Shown piece by piece: positions 30,737 to 40,324 of a stretch of DNA of 64,000 nt (positions within the stretch are counted from its first letter, which is position 1; every line of letters starts with the position of its first letter). The position numbers were made by a program, and so were the translations under genes. Below the pieces are notes generated by a model. The model was not told where the DNA came from. It did not search any database and saw nothing but the letters and a program-made list of their open reading frames with translations. The stretch is from Thermoproteota archaeon (lineage in GTDB: Archaea > Thermoproteota > Methanomethylicia > Methanomethylicales > Methanomethylicaceae). The stretch covers positions 38,001 through 102,000 of the forward strand of contig VGLU01000001.1 in NCBI GenBank assembly GCA_016882195.1. Reading direction: 5' to 3'.

Positions 30737-32047
30737 ATGGCAGGGATCTTGGGGATATACCTGTTCGACAACAGATGGAACGCTTACAACTTTGGGGTCT
30801 TCGGGCTCATGGCACTCCAGCACAGGGGTCAAGAAACGGCAGGCTTCGAACTCTTTGGTGACGATCGCAATAAGGTGGCGGGCAAGGGCCTGGTGGAGCA
30901 GGTATTGGCCTCGGCGAATACGAAGGGGCACATCTGCGTAGGAGCGGTCTCTCCGTATCCAGCAGAGGACGCCGAGATACAGCCGATCTCGCTGAACGGC
31001 AAGGTCTCCGCTGCTATAGACGGGAAAATACTGAAGGTGGACGGCTACCAGTGGAACGGCTCAATTTCATACGAGGAGAACCTTAGGAGGGCTTTTTCAG
31101 AGCAGGTAAAGGGCAGCAACGATCTTGACGGCCTGAAGGGCTTCTTCGGCAGGTGCAGGGGCGGCTTCTCCTACGTAGCGGTCAACGAGAATAGGGATAT
31201 GGTAGCAGGCAGGGGGGCTATGGGGGTGAAGCCCCTCGTCTTGGGCAAGATGGGGTTCGACGGAGGGATAGTCGCCTCGGAGAGCTGCGTCATGGACATC
31301 ATCGGGGAGAGGGTTCCCATCAGCCCAGCGGAGAACATCGAGCCAGGAGAGGTGAGGGTCTTCACGCCTCTCTCGGCACACTCGGAGCAGGGCGCCACAT
31401 CAAAGAGGAGGGCGTACTGTAGCTTCGAGTACGTTTACCTCGCTAGGCCGGACTCTTACATCAACGACGTTCCAGTGTACAGGGTCAGGAGGAGCATAGG
31501 GAAGAAGCTCGTGGAGGAGGGCTACGTGGACGCCGACGTTGTTATAGGCGTGCCCGAGACCGCGATACCGTTCGCCATGGCACACTCCAACGAGACCGGG
31601 ATACCAGTGGAGAAGGGCTTTGAGCTGACGGGGAGAAGGGTGAGGAGCGCCATGAAGCCGAACCAGTTCGAGAGGCTTAAGGGGGTCCAGCTGAAGCTCA
31701 ATGTGATAAGCGAGGCGGTTAAGGGTAAGAGGGTCGTCCTCATCGATGACAGCGTTGTGAGAGGGAATACGCTGGCAAACATAGTCTACCTGATGAAGGA
31801 GAAGGGGGCAAAGGAGATCCACGTCAGGATAGGCAGCCCACACATAGTGTCGCACTGCCCATTCGGGGTCGAGGTCCCGCCAGAGGACGAGCTGATCGGA
31901 AAGCACCTCCCTGAGGATAAGATAGCGGAGGTCGTGGGCGCGGACTCGTTCAAGTACCTCAGCATTGAAGGGCTAATCGAGGCCGTTGGCATGAGCAGGA
32001 GGGACCTCTGCCTTGGCTGTTTCAACGGCCATTACCCGGAGGTGTGA
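30737..32047 (+). CDS. purF: Amidophosphoribosyltransferase paralog 2, degenerate glutaminase site
   Basis: PurF-like throughout (LQHRGQETAGF, YLARPDSYI, LIDDSVVRGNT, CLGCFNGHYP) but starts MAGILGIYL without the catalytic Cys. Confidence 0.9.
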   Translation: MAGILGIYLFDNRWNAYNFGVFGLMALQHRGQETAGFELFGDDRNKVAGKGLVEQVLASANTKGHICVGAVSPYPAEDAEIQPISLNGKVSAAIDGKILKVDGYQWNGSISYEENLRRAFSEQVKGSNDLDGLKGFFGRCRGGFSYVAVNENRDMVAGRGAMGVKPLVLGKMGFDGGIVASESCVMDIIGERVPISPAENIEPGEVRVFTPLSAHSEQGATSKRRAYCSFEYVYLARPDSYINDVPVYRVRRSIGKKLVEEGYVDADVVIGVPETAIPFAMAHSNETGIPVEKGFELTGRRVRSAMKPNQFERLKGVQLKLNVISEAVKGKRVVLIDDSVVRGNTLANIVYLMKEKGAKEIHVRIGSPHIVSHCPFGVEVPPEDELIGKHLPEDKIAEVVGADSFKYLSIEGLIEAVGMSRRDLCLGCFNGHYPEV

Positions 32048-32051
32048 CGAA

Positions 32052-33530
32052 ATGAAAGTTCTCCTAGTCGGGGGAGCCGGCAGGGAGCACGCGATAGCGG
32101 CCGCCTTCGCGAGGAGCGGGCACGAGCCGAGGCTCTACTGCCTATCGGACCTGACGAACCCAGGCATAAAGGGGATCGTGAAGAAAAGCGGCGGGGAGTA
32201 CTACCTCGGAAACATAAACGACCCTGAGGGCGTGATAAAGGCCGCCAAGAAGTCCGGGGCAGATTTCGTCTTCGTCGGACCCGAGGAGCCGAACTTCCAC
32301 GGAGTGCCGGACAGGCTCGAGGATGGCGGAATACCCTGCATCGGGGCGAACAGGGCGGTCTCGGAGCTGGAGATGTCCAAGGCAAGCATGAGGGACCTCC
32401 AGTGGAAGTACAAGATTCCGGGGAGGCTCTGGTACAAGAAGTTCAAGACCTTCGAGGAGGCTGTTCCATACATCGAGGAGTATGCGGACAGCGTCGCGCT
32501 CAAGCCGGCGAGGCAGGCGGGGGGGAAGGGAGTAAAAGTGATAGAGGACTTCCAGGTCTACCTGCAGGAGGACAAGAGGAAGGTCAAGAAGGAGCACGCC
32601 GAGTCAATTGTCAGGGAGTACATGAAGGGCTACGACGATATCGACTACAAGCTGCTCATAGAGGAGAGGGTCTGGGGTCCGGAGTACACCGTCCACTGCT
32701 TCACGGATGGGAGTACGGTCGTGCCCATGCCTGCGGTTCAGGACAACAAGCACGCCTTCGACGGCGACCTGGGGCTGGAGACCGGTGGGATGGGCTCCAT
32801 ATCCTGTGGCATGAACCTCAGGTGGGGTGTGGATGACGGGAGGGCAATCCTCACGGACGAGGAGTACCTAAAGTCCGTGGAGATAGTCAGGATGATGATA
32901 GACGCGATACAGACGGAGACGGGCGAGAAGTACCACGGTGTGGTCGCTGGGCAGATGATGCTCACCTCGGTCTGGGGACCCACGGTCATAGAGATGTACT
33001 CGAGGCTGGGGGACCCGGAGGCGGGCAACGTGCTCTCGGTGCTGAAGAGTGACATAGTGGACATATGCGAGGCCATCATCGGCGAGAGGCTCAATACAAT
33101 CAAGGCGGAGTTCGAGGACAAGGCTGTCGTTGTTAAGGCTGTCTGCCCCGAGGGGTACCCCAACAGAAGGGACATTGCGAGCGGGCATCCGGTTAAGATC
33201 AAGGGGAACGGGGACGGAATCCTCTGGGCGTCGGCGGACATCAAGGATGAAAGGGTGTTCAGCGGTGGCTCAAGGGTCGTGGAGTGCCTCGGCGTTGGGG
33301 AGAGCGTACCGGAGGCGAGCAGGAGGGCTGAAAAACTTACGGAGAAGGTCTCGCTCGAGGACGGGTGGAAGCTCTTCCACAGAAGGGACATTGGGTCGGA
33401 GAAGTCCTTGGAGAGGAGGATAGCGCTGGCGAACATGGCGCGTGAGATCTACCAATACAGGGAGAGGAGGGGGCTCCTCGGAAAGAGGATGATATGGATA
33501 CCGGGTAAAGGGTTGGTGGAGGTCGGTTGA
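32052..33530 (+). CDS. purD: Phosphoribosylamine-glycine ligase
   Basis: MKVLLVGGAGREHAIA, VGPEEP, KPARQAGGKGV, LETGGMGS, RLGDPEAGNVL. Confidence 0.9.
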   Translation: MKVLLVGGAGREHAIAAAFARSGHEPRLYCLSDLTNPGIKGIVKKSGGEYYLGNINDPEGVIKAAKKSGADFVFVGPEEPNFHGVPDRLEDGGIPCIGANRAVSELEMSKASMRDLQWKYKIPGRLWYKKFKTFEEAVPYIEEYADSVALKPARQAGGKGVKVIEDFQVYLQEDKRKVKKEHAESIVREYMKGYDDIDYKLLIEERVWGPEYTVHCFTDGSTVVPMPAVQDNKHAFDGDLGLETGGMGSISCGMNLRWGVDDGRAILTDEEYLKSVEIVRMMIDAIQTETGEKYHGVVAGQMMLTSVWGPTVIEMYSRLGDPEAGNVLSVLKSDIVDICEAIIGERLNTIKAEFEDKAVVVKAVCPEGYPNRRDIASGHPVKIKGNGDGILWASADIKDERVFSGGSRVVECLGVGESVPEASRRAEKLTEKVSLEDGWKLFHRRDIGSEKSLERRIALANMAREIYQYRERRGLLGKRMIWIPGKGLVEVG

Positions 33531-33531
33531 T

Positions 33532-34908
33532 ATGGTCTATAAGATGACGGAGGAAGAGAGAAGGGATCTGTTGGATAAGATAGGATCCTACAAGAAGGAG
33601 TTCGAGGGGAGGCTAAGTCCACTCGACCCGCTCGACCCTGAGAGGCCGGCGGTCTTCATCTCCGTCGGTGGAGGGGAGCTGGGCGACCTGGCGGTCACGG
33701 CGGCGAAGGGGCAGTACGGCGGGGCGGGCGGCGGGGTGAGGACGGTCGCCTTTGATAGGTATAACGGGTTCCCTGCTCAGGACGCGGCCGACGCGTCCGA
33801 GGTCTTCGACATGAAGAACGGAGACCTTTTGGAGAGGTACATAAAGAAGTACGTGCCCGATCCCTCCAAGCCACATGCCATATACATGGAGGTTGAGATG
33901 ATCGACACCCACAGGGCATACAAGCTCGGGATGGACGAGGGCTACAAGGTGATGTCCACACCCTACGGCCCCTTGGTCTGCATGGACAGGCACGCCACCA
34001 AGCTGATGTTCGACAGGCTCAGGCTGGAGAGGGCAGACTGGGCATACGCCAACAACGACAAAGAGGTGCACAGGATTGCCAAGGACTTCGGTCTGCCCGT
34101 GATAGTGAAGCCCGTGATGACCTCCAGCGGCCACGGCACCTCCATAGTGAAGACCGGAAAGGAGCTTGAGGAGGCATACGCCCACGCCGTGGAGCACGCC
34201 AGGGGGGTGGGCGACGAGGTCGTCGTAGAGAGGTTCCTGCCGGGGCTGAAAACCATGGGCACCGAGATCACGCAGATAGTGGTGAGGCACTTCAATGAGC
34301 ACGGGAAGATCGTGAACTCCTTCGTTCCGCCCATAGAGCACAGGAGGCCCGGCGCGACCTACCACGAGAGCTGGTTGCCCTCCGCCATATCTGAGGGGGC
34401 GGCGGAGAGGTGCAAGGCGGACGCCGGGCGCATTGCCGACTTCATGGGAGGGATAGGGGTCTATGCGGTGGAGCAGTTCGTCCTTGGCGACGAGGTCTAC
34501 AACAACGAGGTGGCGAACAGGCCCCACGACACGGGCATGGTCACGAGGTGGATGCTGAACATGGATGAGGGGGCATTGCAACTCACGTCCACCCTGGGTC
34601 TGCAGATTAACCCGTTCCATCTGGAGATCGCAAGGCAGGATGTCTACGGGGTTGCCCACGTGGTCCTTGCGCCGTTGGAGATAAAGAAGGAGGTGAAGGT
34701 TCTGGGCTGGAACGCGAGCAAGCTGAACCACTTCCAGACCAAGGGCGTGAGGGGCGACTTCTGGTACTTCGGCAAGCCGACGGCGTACGCAGGAAGGAGG
34801 ATGGGTATGGCGGCGGCATTCCAGCCCGACCTTGAGAAGGCAAGGAGAAACGCGGAGATCATCGCCCACCTCGCCGAGGGGTGCATAGAGTACGGGGGGA
34901 GGGTCTGA
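33532..34908 (+). CDS. purT: Formate-dependent GAR transformylase, PurT-like (divergent)
   Basis: ATP-grasp; VGGGELG, VAFDRYNGFPAQDAADAS, KPVMTSSGHGTS, NRPHDTGMVT. Confidence 0.8.
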   Translation: MVYKMTEEERRDLLDKIGSYKKEFEGRLSPLDPLDPERPAVFISVGGGELGDLAVTAAKGQYGGAGGGVRTVAFDRYNGFPAQDAADASEVFDMKNGDLLERYIKKYVPDPSKPHAIYMEVEMIDTHRAYKLGMDEGYKVMSTPYGPLVCMDRHATKLMFDRLRLERADWAYANNDKEVHRIAKDFGLPVIVKPVMTSSGHGTSIVKTGKELEEAYAHAVEHARGVGDEVVVERFLPGLKTMGTEITQIVVRHFNEHGKIVNSFVPPIEHRRPGATYHESWLPSAISEGAAERCKADAGRIADFMGGIGVYAVEQFVLGDEVYNNEVANRPHDTGMVTRWMLNMDEGALQLTSTLGLQINPFHLEIARQDVYGVAHVVLAPLEIKKEVKVLGWNASKLNHFQTKGVRGDFWYFGKPTAYAGRRMGMAAAFQPDLEKARRNAEIIAHLAEGCIEYGGRV

Positions 34909-35342
34909 TGCCAAAGGTGGCTGTGGTCATAGGGAGCAGGTCGGACGCCAAGGCGGGCAATGAGGTCGTGGGTGTGCTCAAGGAGTACGGCGTGGAGTGC
35001 GACTACAGGGTCATCTCAGCGCACAGGAGTCCGGATGAGCTGGACTCGTTCGTGAAGACTACCGACGCAGAGGTCTTCATAGCCGTTGCAGGTCTCTCGG
35101 CGGCGTTACCAGGCGTTATAGCCTCGAAGACGGTCAGACCGGTCATAGGAGTCCCCATGAACGTGAAGCTTGAGGGCTTGGACGCCTTTCTGTCCATGGC
35201 ACAGATGCCGCCAGGGGTTCCTGTTGCCACCGTTGGCGTTGACAACTCGAAGAACGCCGCCCTTCTCGCCGTTGAGATATTGGCGATGAAGTACCCCGAG
35301 CTGAGGGGGAGGCTTGAGGAGGGCAGGAGGAGACGGAGATGA
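34908..35342 (+). CDS. purE: N5-CAIR mutase / AIR carboxylase
   Basis: VIGSRSDAK...YRVISAHRSPDEL; GLSAALPGVIAS; GVPMNVKLEGLDAFLSMAQMPPGVPVATVG. Confidence 0.92.
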   Translation: MPKVAVVIGSRSDAKAGNEVVGVLKEYGVECDYRVISAHRSPDELDSFVKTTDAEVFIAVAGLSAALPGVIASKTVRPVIGVPMNVKLEGLDAFLSMAQMPPGVPVATVGVDNSKNAALLAVEILAMKYPELRGRLEEGRRRRR

Positions 35343-35611
35343 AGGTAAAGGTCGAGGTGAGGCTGAAGCCAGGACACTTCGATCCAGAGGGCGACATCAC
35401 CGCAAAGTCCCTCAGGGACTTGGGCTTCCGCGTGAAAGGCGTGGAGGTCAGCAAGGTCTACACCTTGGATCTGGAGGCGAGGGACGCGGAGGATGGCGTG
35501 AGGCTCACAAAGGACATGTGCAGGAAGCTTCTGGCCAACCCGACCAAGGACAACTTTTCGGTAGAGGTGCTCCCGGGTGAAGAGCGGACTGTTGAGAAGG
35601 GCAAGCGATAA
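35339..35611 (+). CDS. purS: FGAM synthase subunit PurS
   Basis: MKVKVEVRLKPGHFDPEGDITAKSLRDLGF; between purE and purL. Confidence 0.88.
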   Translation: MKVKVEVRLKPGHFDPEGDITAKSLRDLGFRVKGVEVSKVYTLDLEARDAEDGVRLTKDMCRKLLANPTKDNFSVEVLPGEERTVEKGKR

Positions 35612-37928
35612 GCTCAGCCTGTTCACCGTGAACCTCTCTGCTACCGATGATAAGGATCTGGTCGAGATCAGCAAGTCCATGGGCCTCAGCCTCAGCTTGG
35701 ACGAGATGAGGTATCTTAAAGGTTACTTCAAGACACCTCCAACCGACGTGGAGTTGCAGAGCCTCGGTCAGACATGGTCGGAGCACTGCATCCACAAGAC
35801 CTTCAAGGGCGATATCAGGACGGAGAATAGGGTCGTCAGGGGACTGCTGAAGAACTACATAGCCAGGGCGACGAGGGATCTGAAGAAGCCATGGTGCATC
35901 TCCGTCTTCGAGGACAACGCTGGCATCGTGGACTTTGACGACGGATACGTGGTGGCTGCCAAGGTGGAGACTCACAACCACCCCTCGGCTGTGGAGCCCT
36001 TCGGCGGTGCCGCAACCGGCGTGGGGGGCGTCATAAGAGACATCCTCGGAGTATGGGGCGAGCCCGTTGCCAACACGGATGTGCTCTGCTTCGGACCCCT
36101 CGATATTCGCCATGAGGAGCTACCGCTAGGCGTGAGGCACCCCAAGTACATCTACAAGGGTGTGGTGGCGGGGGTGGGCGCCTACGGCAACAACATGGGG
36201 ATCCCCACCGTGTCAGGAGGGATACTCTTCGATAAAGGTTACACGGGCAACGTGATAGTCTACTGCGGCTGCATCGGGGTGCTTCCCAAGGATCTATACA
36301 TCAAAAACACTAGGGAGGGCGATTACGCGGTGATGGCTGGCGGAAAGACGGGGAGGGACGGGATCCACGGGGTGACCTTCGCCTCAGCAGATCTCCCGGA
36401 GGGCTCTGAGGAGCTGAGGTCGGCCGTGCAGATACCTAACCCGGTGGTGGAGGAGAGGCTGAAAAGGGCCATCCTGAGGATAAGGGACGGGAGGCTCGCC
36501 TCAGGCGTGACCGACCTGGGCGGGGGCGGGATATCCTGCGCCGCCGGCGAGATGGCCCACAGGTCGGGCTTGGGTCTGGACGTGAACCTTGACGTGGTCC
36601 ACCTCAAGGAGGCGAACCTGGCACCGTGGGAGATCTGGGTCTCCGAGTCGCAGGAGAGGATGCTAGTCTCGGTGCCCGAGGGTAACGTCGAGAAGGTCCT
36701 TGAGATATTCAAGGAGGAGGACATAGAGGCGTGCGTCCTCGGGAGGTTCAACAGGAGCGGAAGGATCAAGGTCACGTTGCACGGCGAGGTGGTCTGCAAT
36801 CTGGACCTCGACTTTCTGTACAGCCCGCCCAAGGTCACTAGGAAGGCTGCGCAGGTGATAATCCCTTCAGCTAGGTACAGGCTGGATGAGCCGAGGGATC
36901 TGGCAGAGGAGCTGCTCACCCTCTTAGCAGACCCCAACGTTAGGAGCCGGGAGGACGTCATAAGGACCTATGACCATGAGGTGAGGGGCTGCACGGCGAT
37001 AAAGCCGCTGCAGGGCGAGGAGGGCGGGCCCAACGACGCGGCAGTGATAAAGCCCCTGAAGGACTCGTGGATGGGGCTCGTGATCTCCTGCGGCATAAAT
37101 CCCTTCTACCCCGACCCCTACTGGATGGCGGCGGCCTCCATAGAGGAGGCGGTGAGGAACAACGCCTCGGTGGGCGGGAGGAGGGTGGCGATCCTGGACA
37201 ACTTCGTCTGGGGGAATCCCGAGCGCGAGGAGAGGATGGGCTCACTGTTAAGGGCGGTGGAGGCCTGCTACGACCTCTCAACAGCGCTGGACGTGCCCTT
37301 CATATCGGGCAAGGACAGCCTCTACAACGAGTCCCCGCTGGGACCGGTCAGGCCGACGCTCCTGATCACCGGCGTGGGTATAATCCCGGACCTTAGGAGG
37401 GCAATCACTCTGGACCTCAAGAGGGAGGGCAACCCGATTTACCTCATCGGGCTTACTAAGGACGAAACCGGCGGATCTGCGTATTTCAGGTCGAAGGGAA
37501 TCGCGGGAGGTGCTTGTCCCAAAATTGACGCAAAGGTCTCCAAGAGGACGATTGATACGCTCATCAATGCCATGGACGGGGGCATGGTCATGGCGTGCCA
37601 CGATCTCTCCGAGGGAGGGCTCGGGGTCGCGGCGGCGGAGATGGTTATAGCCTCGGATGGACTCGGTCTCGCCATCGACCTGAGGCGGGCACCTTCAGCG
37701 GTAGGGAGGAGCGACATTATTCTCTTCTCAGAGTCTGCCTCGAGGTTCTTGGTGGAGGTCGAGAGAGGTCACGCCAAGGGCTTTGAGAATCTGTTCAAGG
37801 GGCTACCCCACAGAGAGGTCGGAGAAGTGGAGGGTGGGAGGGGGGCAGGGCTCAGACTGCATGACCTGAAGGGCAGGGAGTTGGTGCTGGGTTCCTCTGA
37901 GATGAGGAGGGCGTGGAGGGGCTATTGA
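35577..37928 (+). CDS. purL: FGAM synthase subunit PurL (start approximate)
   Basis: LQSLGQTWSEHCIHKTF, KVETHNHPSAVEPFGGAATGVGGVIRD, DLGGGGISCA, HDLSEGGLGVAAAEM. Confidence 0.93.
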   Translation: MKSGLLRRASDKLSLFTVNLSATDDKDLVEISKSMGLSLSLDEMRYLKGYFKTPPTDVELQSLGQTWSEHCIHKTFKGDIRTENRVVRGLLKNYIARATRDLKKPWCISVFEDNAGIVDFDDGYVVAAKVETHNHPSAVEPFGGAATGVGGVIRDILGVWGEPVANTDVLCFGPLDIRHEELPLGVRHPKYIYKGVVAGVGAYGNNMGIPTVSGGILFDKGYTGNVIVYCGCIGVLPKDLYIKNTREGDYAVMAGGKTGRDGIHGVTFASADLPEGSEELRSAVQIPNPVVEERLKRAILRIRDGRLASGVTDLGGGGISCAAGEMAHRSGLGLDVNLDVVHLKEANLAPWEIWVSESQERMLVSVPEGNVEKVLEIFKEEDIEACVLGRFNRSGRIKVTLHGEVVCNLDLDFLYSPPKVTRKAAQVIIPSARYRLDEPRDLAEELLTLLADPNVRSREDVIRTYDHEVRGCTAIKPLQGEEGGPNDAAVIKPLKDSWMGLVISCGINPFYPDPYWMAAASIEEAVRNNASVGGRRVAILDNFVWGNPEREERMGSLLRAVEACYDLSTALDVPFISGKDSLYNESPLGPVRPTLLITGVGIIPDLRRAITLDLKREGNPIYLIGLTKDETGGSAYFRSKGIAGGACPKIDAKVSKRTIDTLINAMDGGMVMACHDLSEGGLGVAAAEMVIASDGLGLAIDLRRAPSAVGRSDIILFSESASRFLVEVERGHAKGFENLFKGLPHREVGEVEGGRGAGLRLHDLKGRELVLGSSEMRRAWRGY

Positions 37929-38719
37929 TGAGGCTGGAGAAGGCGAGGGCGTGCGTCCTGAGGGTCGGCGGCACGAACTGCGACCTGGAGGTGAAGGTCG
38001 CCCTCGAGGAGCTAGGACTGCAGACAGAGATACTGCACATGAACCAGCTGAAGAAGAGAAGGTTGTCGGATTACCACATGCTCGTCTTCCCTGGCGGCTT
38101 CTCGTATGGCGACTACGTCAGGGCAGGCGCGATATGGGGGAGGCAGGTCATTACAAAGTTCAGGCGCGACCTTGAGGCCTTCGTGAACGAGGAAAAGCTC
38201 GTGATGGGCATCTGCAATGGGTTCCAGGTGCTGGTGGAGGCTGGGCTGCTGCCGGGCAATGGGGTATCTGGCGTTCCCACAGCCACCCTAGCAAACAACT
38301 CCTCCGCCAAGTACGAGTGCAGGTGGATCCGCCTCAGGGTGGATGGGAAGAGGACGCCCTTCACCAAGATCATGAAGGTCGGCGAGGTGGTCAGGATACC
38401 CATCGGTCACGGCGAGGGGAGGTTCCTGCTCCCGTCCGAGGGCGCCCTCAAGGAACTGATAAAGGAGGGGCAGGTGGTGTTCAGGTACGCCCTTCCGGAC
38501 GGCAAACCAGCGGAGGGCGCATACCCGCACAACCCCAACGGCGCGGTCTACGACATCGCGGGGATCTGCAACAAGAAAGGAAACGTGATGGGGATGATGC
38601 CCCACCCTGAGAGGGCCTTCTTTGGCTGGCAGACACCGGTTTGGGGGGCGGAGCCGCCGGAGCACGGAGACGGCAGGAAGATCTTCGAGGGAGCCGTCGA
38701 GTACCTGAAGAGGTACTGA
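37928..38719 (+). CDS. purQ: FGAM synthase subunit PurQ (glutaminase)
   Basis: VLRVGGTNCDLE, FPGGFSYGDYVRAGAI, MGICNGFQVLVEAGLLPG, MMPHPERA. Confidence 0.93.
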   Translation: MRLEKARACVLRVGGTNCDLEVKVALEELGLQTEILHMNQLKKRRLSDYHMLVFPGGFSYGDYVRAGAIWGRQVITKFRRDLEAFVNEEKLVMGICNGFQVLVEAGLLPGNGVSGVPTATLANNSSAKYECRWIRLRVDGKRTPFTKIMKVGEVVRIPIGHGEGRFLLPSEGALKELIKEGQVVFRYALPDGKPAEGAYPHNPNGAVYDIAGICNKKGNVMGMMPHPERAFFGWQTPVWGAEPPEHGDGRKIFEGAVEYLKRY

Positions 38720-38812
38720 AAAATTCAACGCAGGTATCCAGAGTATGACCATTGAGTACGCCAAAATTATATTAGTAAGGCATATTAAAGATAAGTAAGG
38801 AGGAAATAGGAT

Positions 38813-39067
38813 TTGGGAGAAGTAACAGTTACGAGTAAGGGACAAATCACCATACCTGCGGATATAAGAAGGAGGCTGAGTATTGTGGAGGGCACGAAAC
38901 TGATGGTGATCCAGGAGGGAGGGGCCGTAAAAATAATCCCCATCGTGGAGCTCTCCAAATTGGCTGGGGTAGATAAGGAACTCTTCAAGGGAAGGGACGT
39001 GGGTAAGGAGCTCGAGGAGGAGAGGAGAGAGGATTTCCTTGCAGAGGAACGCAGGCTCAGAGACTAG
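38813..39067 (+). CDS. AbrB/SpoVT-type antitoxin (VapB-like)
   Basis: GEVTVTSKGQITIPADIRRRLSIVEGTKLMV; overlaps the PIN gene; TTG start. Confidence 0.8.
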   Translation: MGEVTVTSKGQITIPADIRRRLSIVEGTKLMVIQEGGAVKIIPIVELSKLAGVDKELFKGRDVGKELEEERREDFLAEERRLRD

Positions 39068-39479
39068 GATCATCCTCGATACCAAACCCATTATCAAGCT
39101 GTTCGCCGAGCAGGAGGGCTGGGCCCATGTCAGGCGGATCCTACAGATGGCCGAGGGCGGAGCGATCAAGGCTGGGATCAGCGTCGTTACGCTCTCAGAG
39201 GTTTACTATAAGTACCTTCAGAGGTGGCCCAGGGTTGCGGAGGCGAGGATGGAGCAGCTCCGTTATTCCCCTTATCTCAGGAAGATCGGGGTGGACGAAG
39301 AGGTTGCGGTGAAGGCTGGTGAGCTTAAGGGTAGGTACGCACTGCCGCTCGCCGACGCGATAATAGCCTCTAGTGCGCATTTAAATGGTGCTATCGTCAT
39401 CAGCGACGATCCTGAGTTCAAGAAGGTCGAAGAGATTCGGGTCCTAAGCGAGACCGAGTTCTGCAAGAGTCGCGCCTGA
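39039..39479 (+). CDS. PIN domain toxin (VapC-like)
   Basis: RIILDTKPIIKLFAEQEGW ... LPLADAIIASSAHLNGAIVISDDPEF. Confidence 0.8.
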   Translation: MQRNAGSETRIILDTKPIIKLFAEQEGWAHVRRILQMAEGGAIKAGISVVTLSEVYYKYLQRWPRVAEARMEQLRYSPYLRKIGVDEEVAVKAGELKGRYALPLADAIIASSAHLNGAIVISDDPEFKKVEEIRVLSETEFCKSRA

Positions 39480-39535
39480 GTAAGTTTTTCAGAAATATTA
39501 TTACAGACTGCCGTAAAGGAGATTGTGGTGGTACC

Positions 39536-40294
39536 TTGGAGGTAAAGGTCGGCACCTGCGGCTGGAGCGTGAAGGGAGGCAAGGACGCCTACTGCAGAAC
39601 CTTCCGGACCGTAGAGCTTCAGGACACCTTCTATCGGCTCCCAAAGCCGGAGACGGTCGAGCGCTGGCGGGCAAACGCTCCGGAGGGCTTCGAGTTCATC
39701 GTGAAGGCTTGGCAGGCACTGACGCATCCCACCGAGAGCCCGACGTGGAGGAGGGTCGGCGGACCGCCAAGATGGGGGAGGGCGGATGGCTTCGGGCACC
39801 TAAGGCCCACGGAGGAGAACTTCAAGGCCTGGGATGAAGTCCTGGGCATATGCCAAGCTCTGAAGAGTAGGATCGTCATTATTCAGACACCACCCAGCTT
39901 CGGCTACTCTGAGGAGAACGTCGCAAATGTAAGAGGGTTCATCCCGTTGGTCGAGAGAAAAGGGCTGCTCTTGGGGTGGGAGCCCCGGGGAAGCTGGAGC
40001 CAGCATCCAGAGACGGTGGCATCCCTCTGCCAGGAACTCTCCCTCGTTCATGTGGTGGATCCATTCAGGCGCCTCCCCTCCACCGAGACCAACACGGTTT
40101 ACTTCCGGCTGCACGGCATCGGCAAAGGCGAGACCAACTACAGCTACCGCTACACGAATGGGGATCTGAAAAATCTTCTATCCATAGTCGAAAACCAAGG
40201 CGCGAGGGAGGTCTACGTCATGTTCAACAACGTTACCATGGCAGAGGACGCCCTCAAATTCAAGAATTTTGTGCGATCTGCCCATGGTTTATAA
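39536..40294 (+). CDS. DUF72 protein
   Basis: VKVGTCGWSVKGGKDAYCRTFRTVELQDTFYRLPKPETVERW; FRLHGIG. Confidence 0.85.
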   Translation: MEVKVGTCGWSVKGGKDAYCRTFRTVELQDTFYRLPKPETVERWRANAPEGFEFIVKAWQALTHPTESPTWRRVGGPPRWGRADGFGHLRPTEENFKAWDEVLGICQALKSRIVIIQTPPSFGYSEENVANVRGFIPLVERKGLLLGWEPRGSWSQHPETVASLCQELSLVHVVDPFRRLPSTETNTVYFRLHGIGKGETNYSYRYTNGDLKNLLSIVENQGAREVYVMFNNVTMAEDALKFKNFVRSAHGL

Positions 40295-40324
40295 ACCCGA
40301 TGGCATAATTTGATCTGATAGTCT

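Noticed and set aside
29259-32047. Tandem PurF genes as an assembly duplication
   Set aside because: The two proteins differ throughout and at every active-site motif, so they are old paralogs rather than a repeat artefact
32738-33436. 232-aa minus-strand ORF opposite purD
   Set aside because: Shadow ORF; the PurD frame carries all the conserved motifs
33613-34914. 433-aa minus-strand ORF opposite purT
   Set aside because: Antisense shadow of a clearly coding PurT gene in a GC-rich region; low-complexity His/Pro/Arg/Leu composition and no recognisable domain
38813-39479. First AbrB-PIN pair as a novel defence system
   Set aside because: Ordinary vapBC-type toxin-antitoxin module, as is the second pair at 51823-52412
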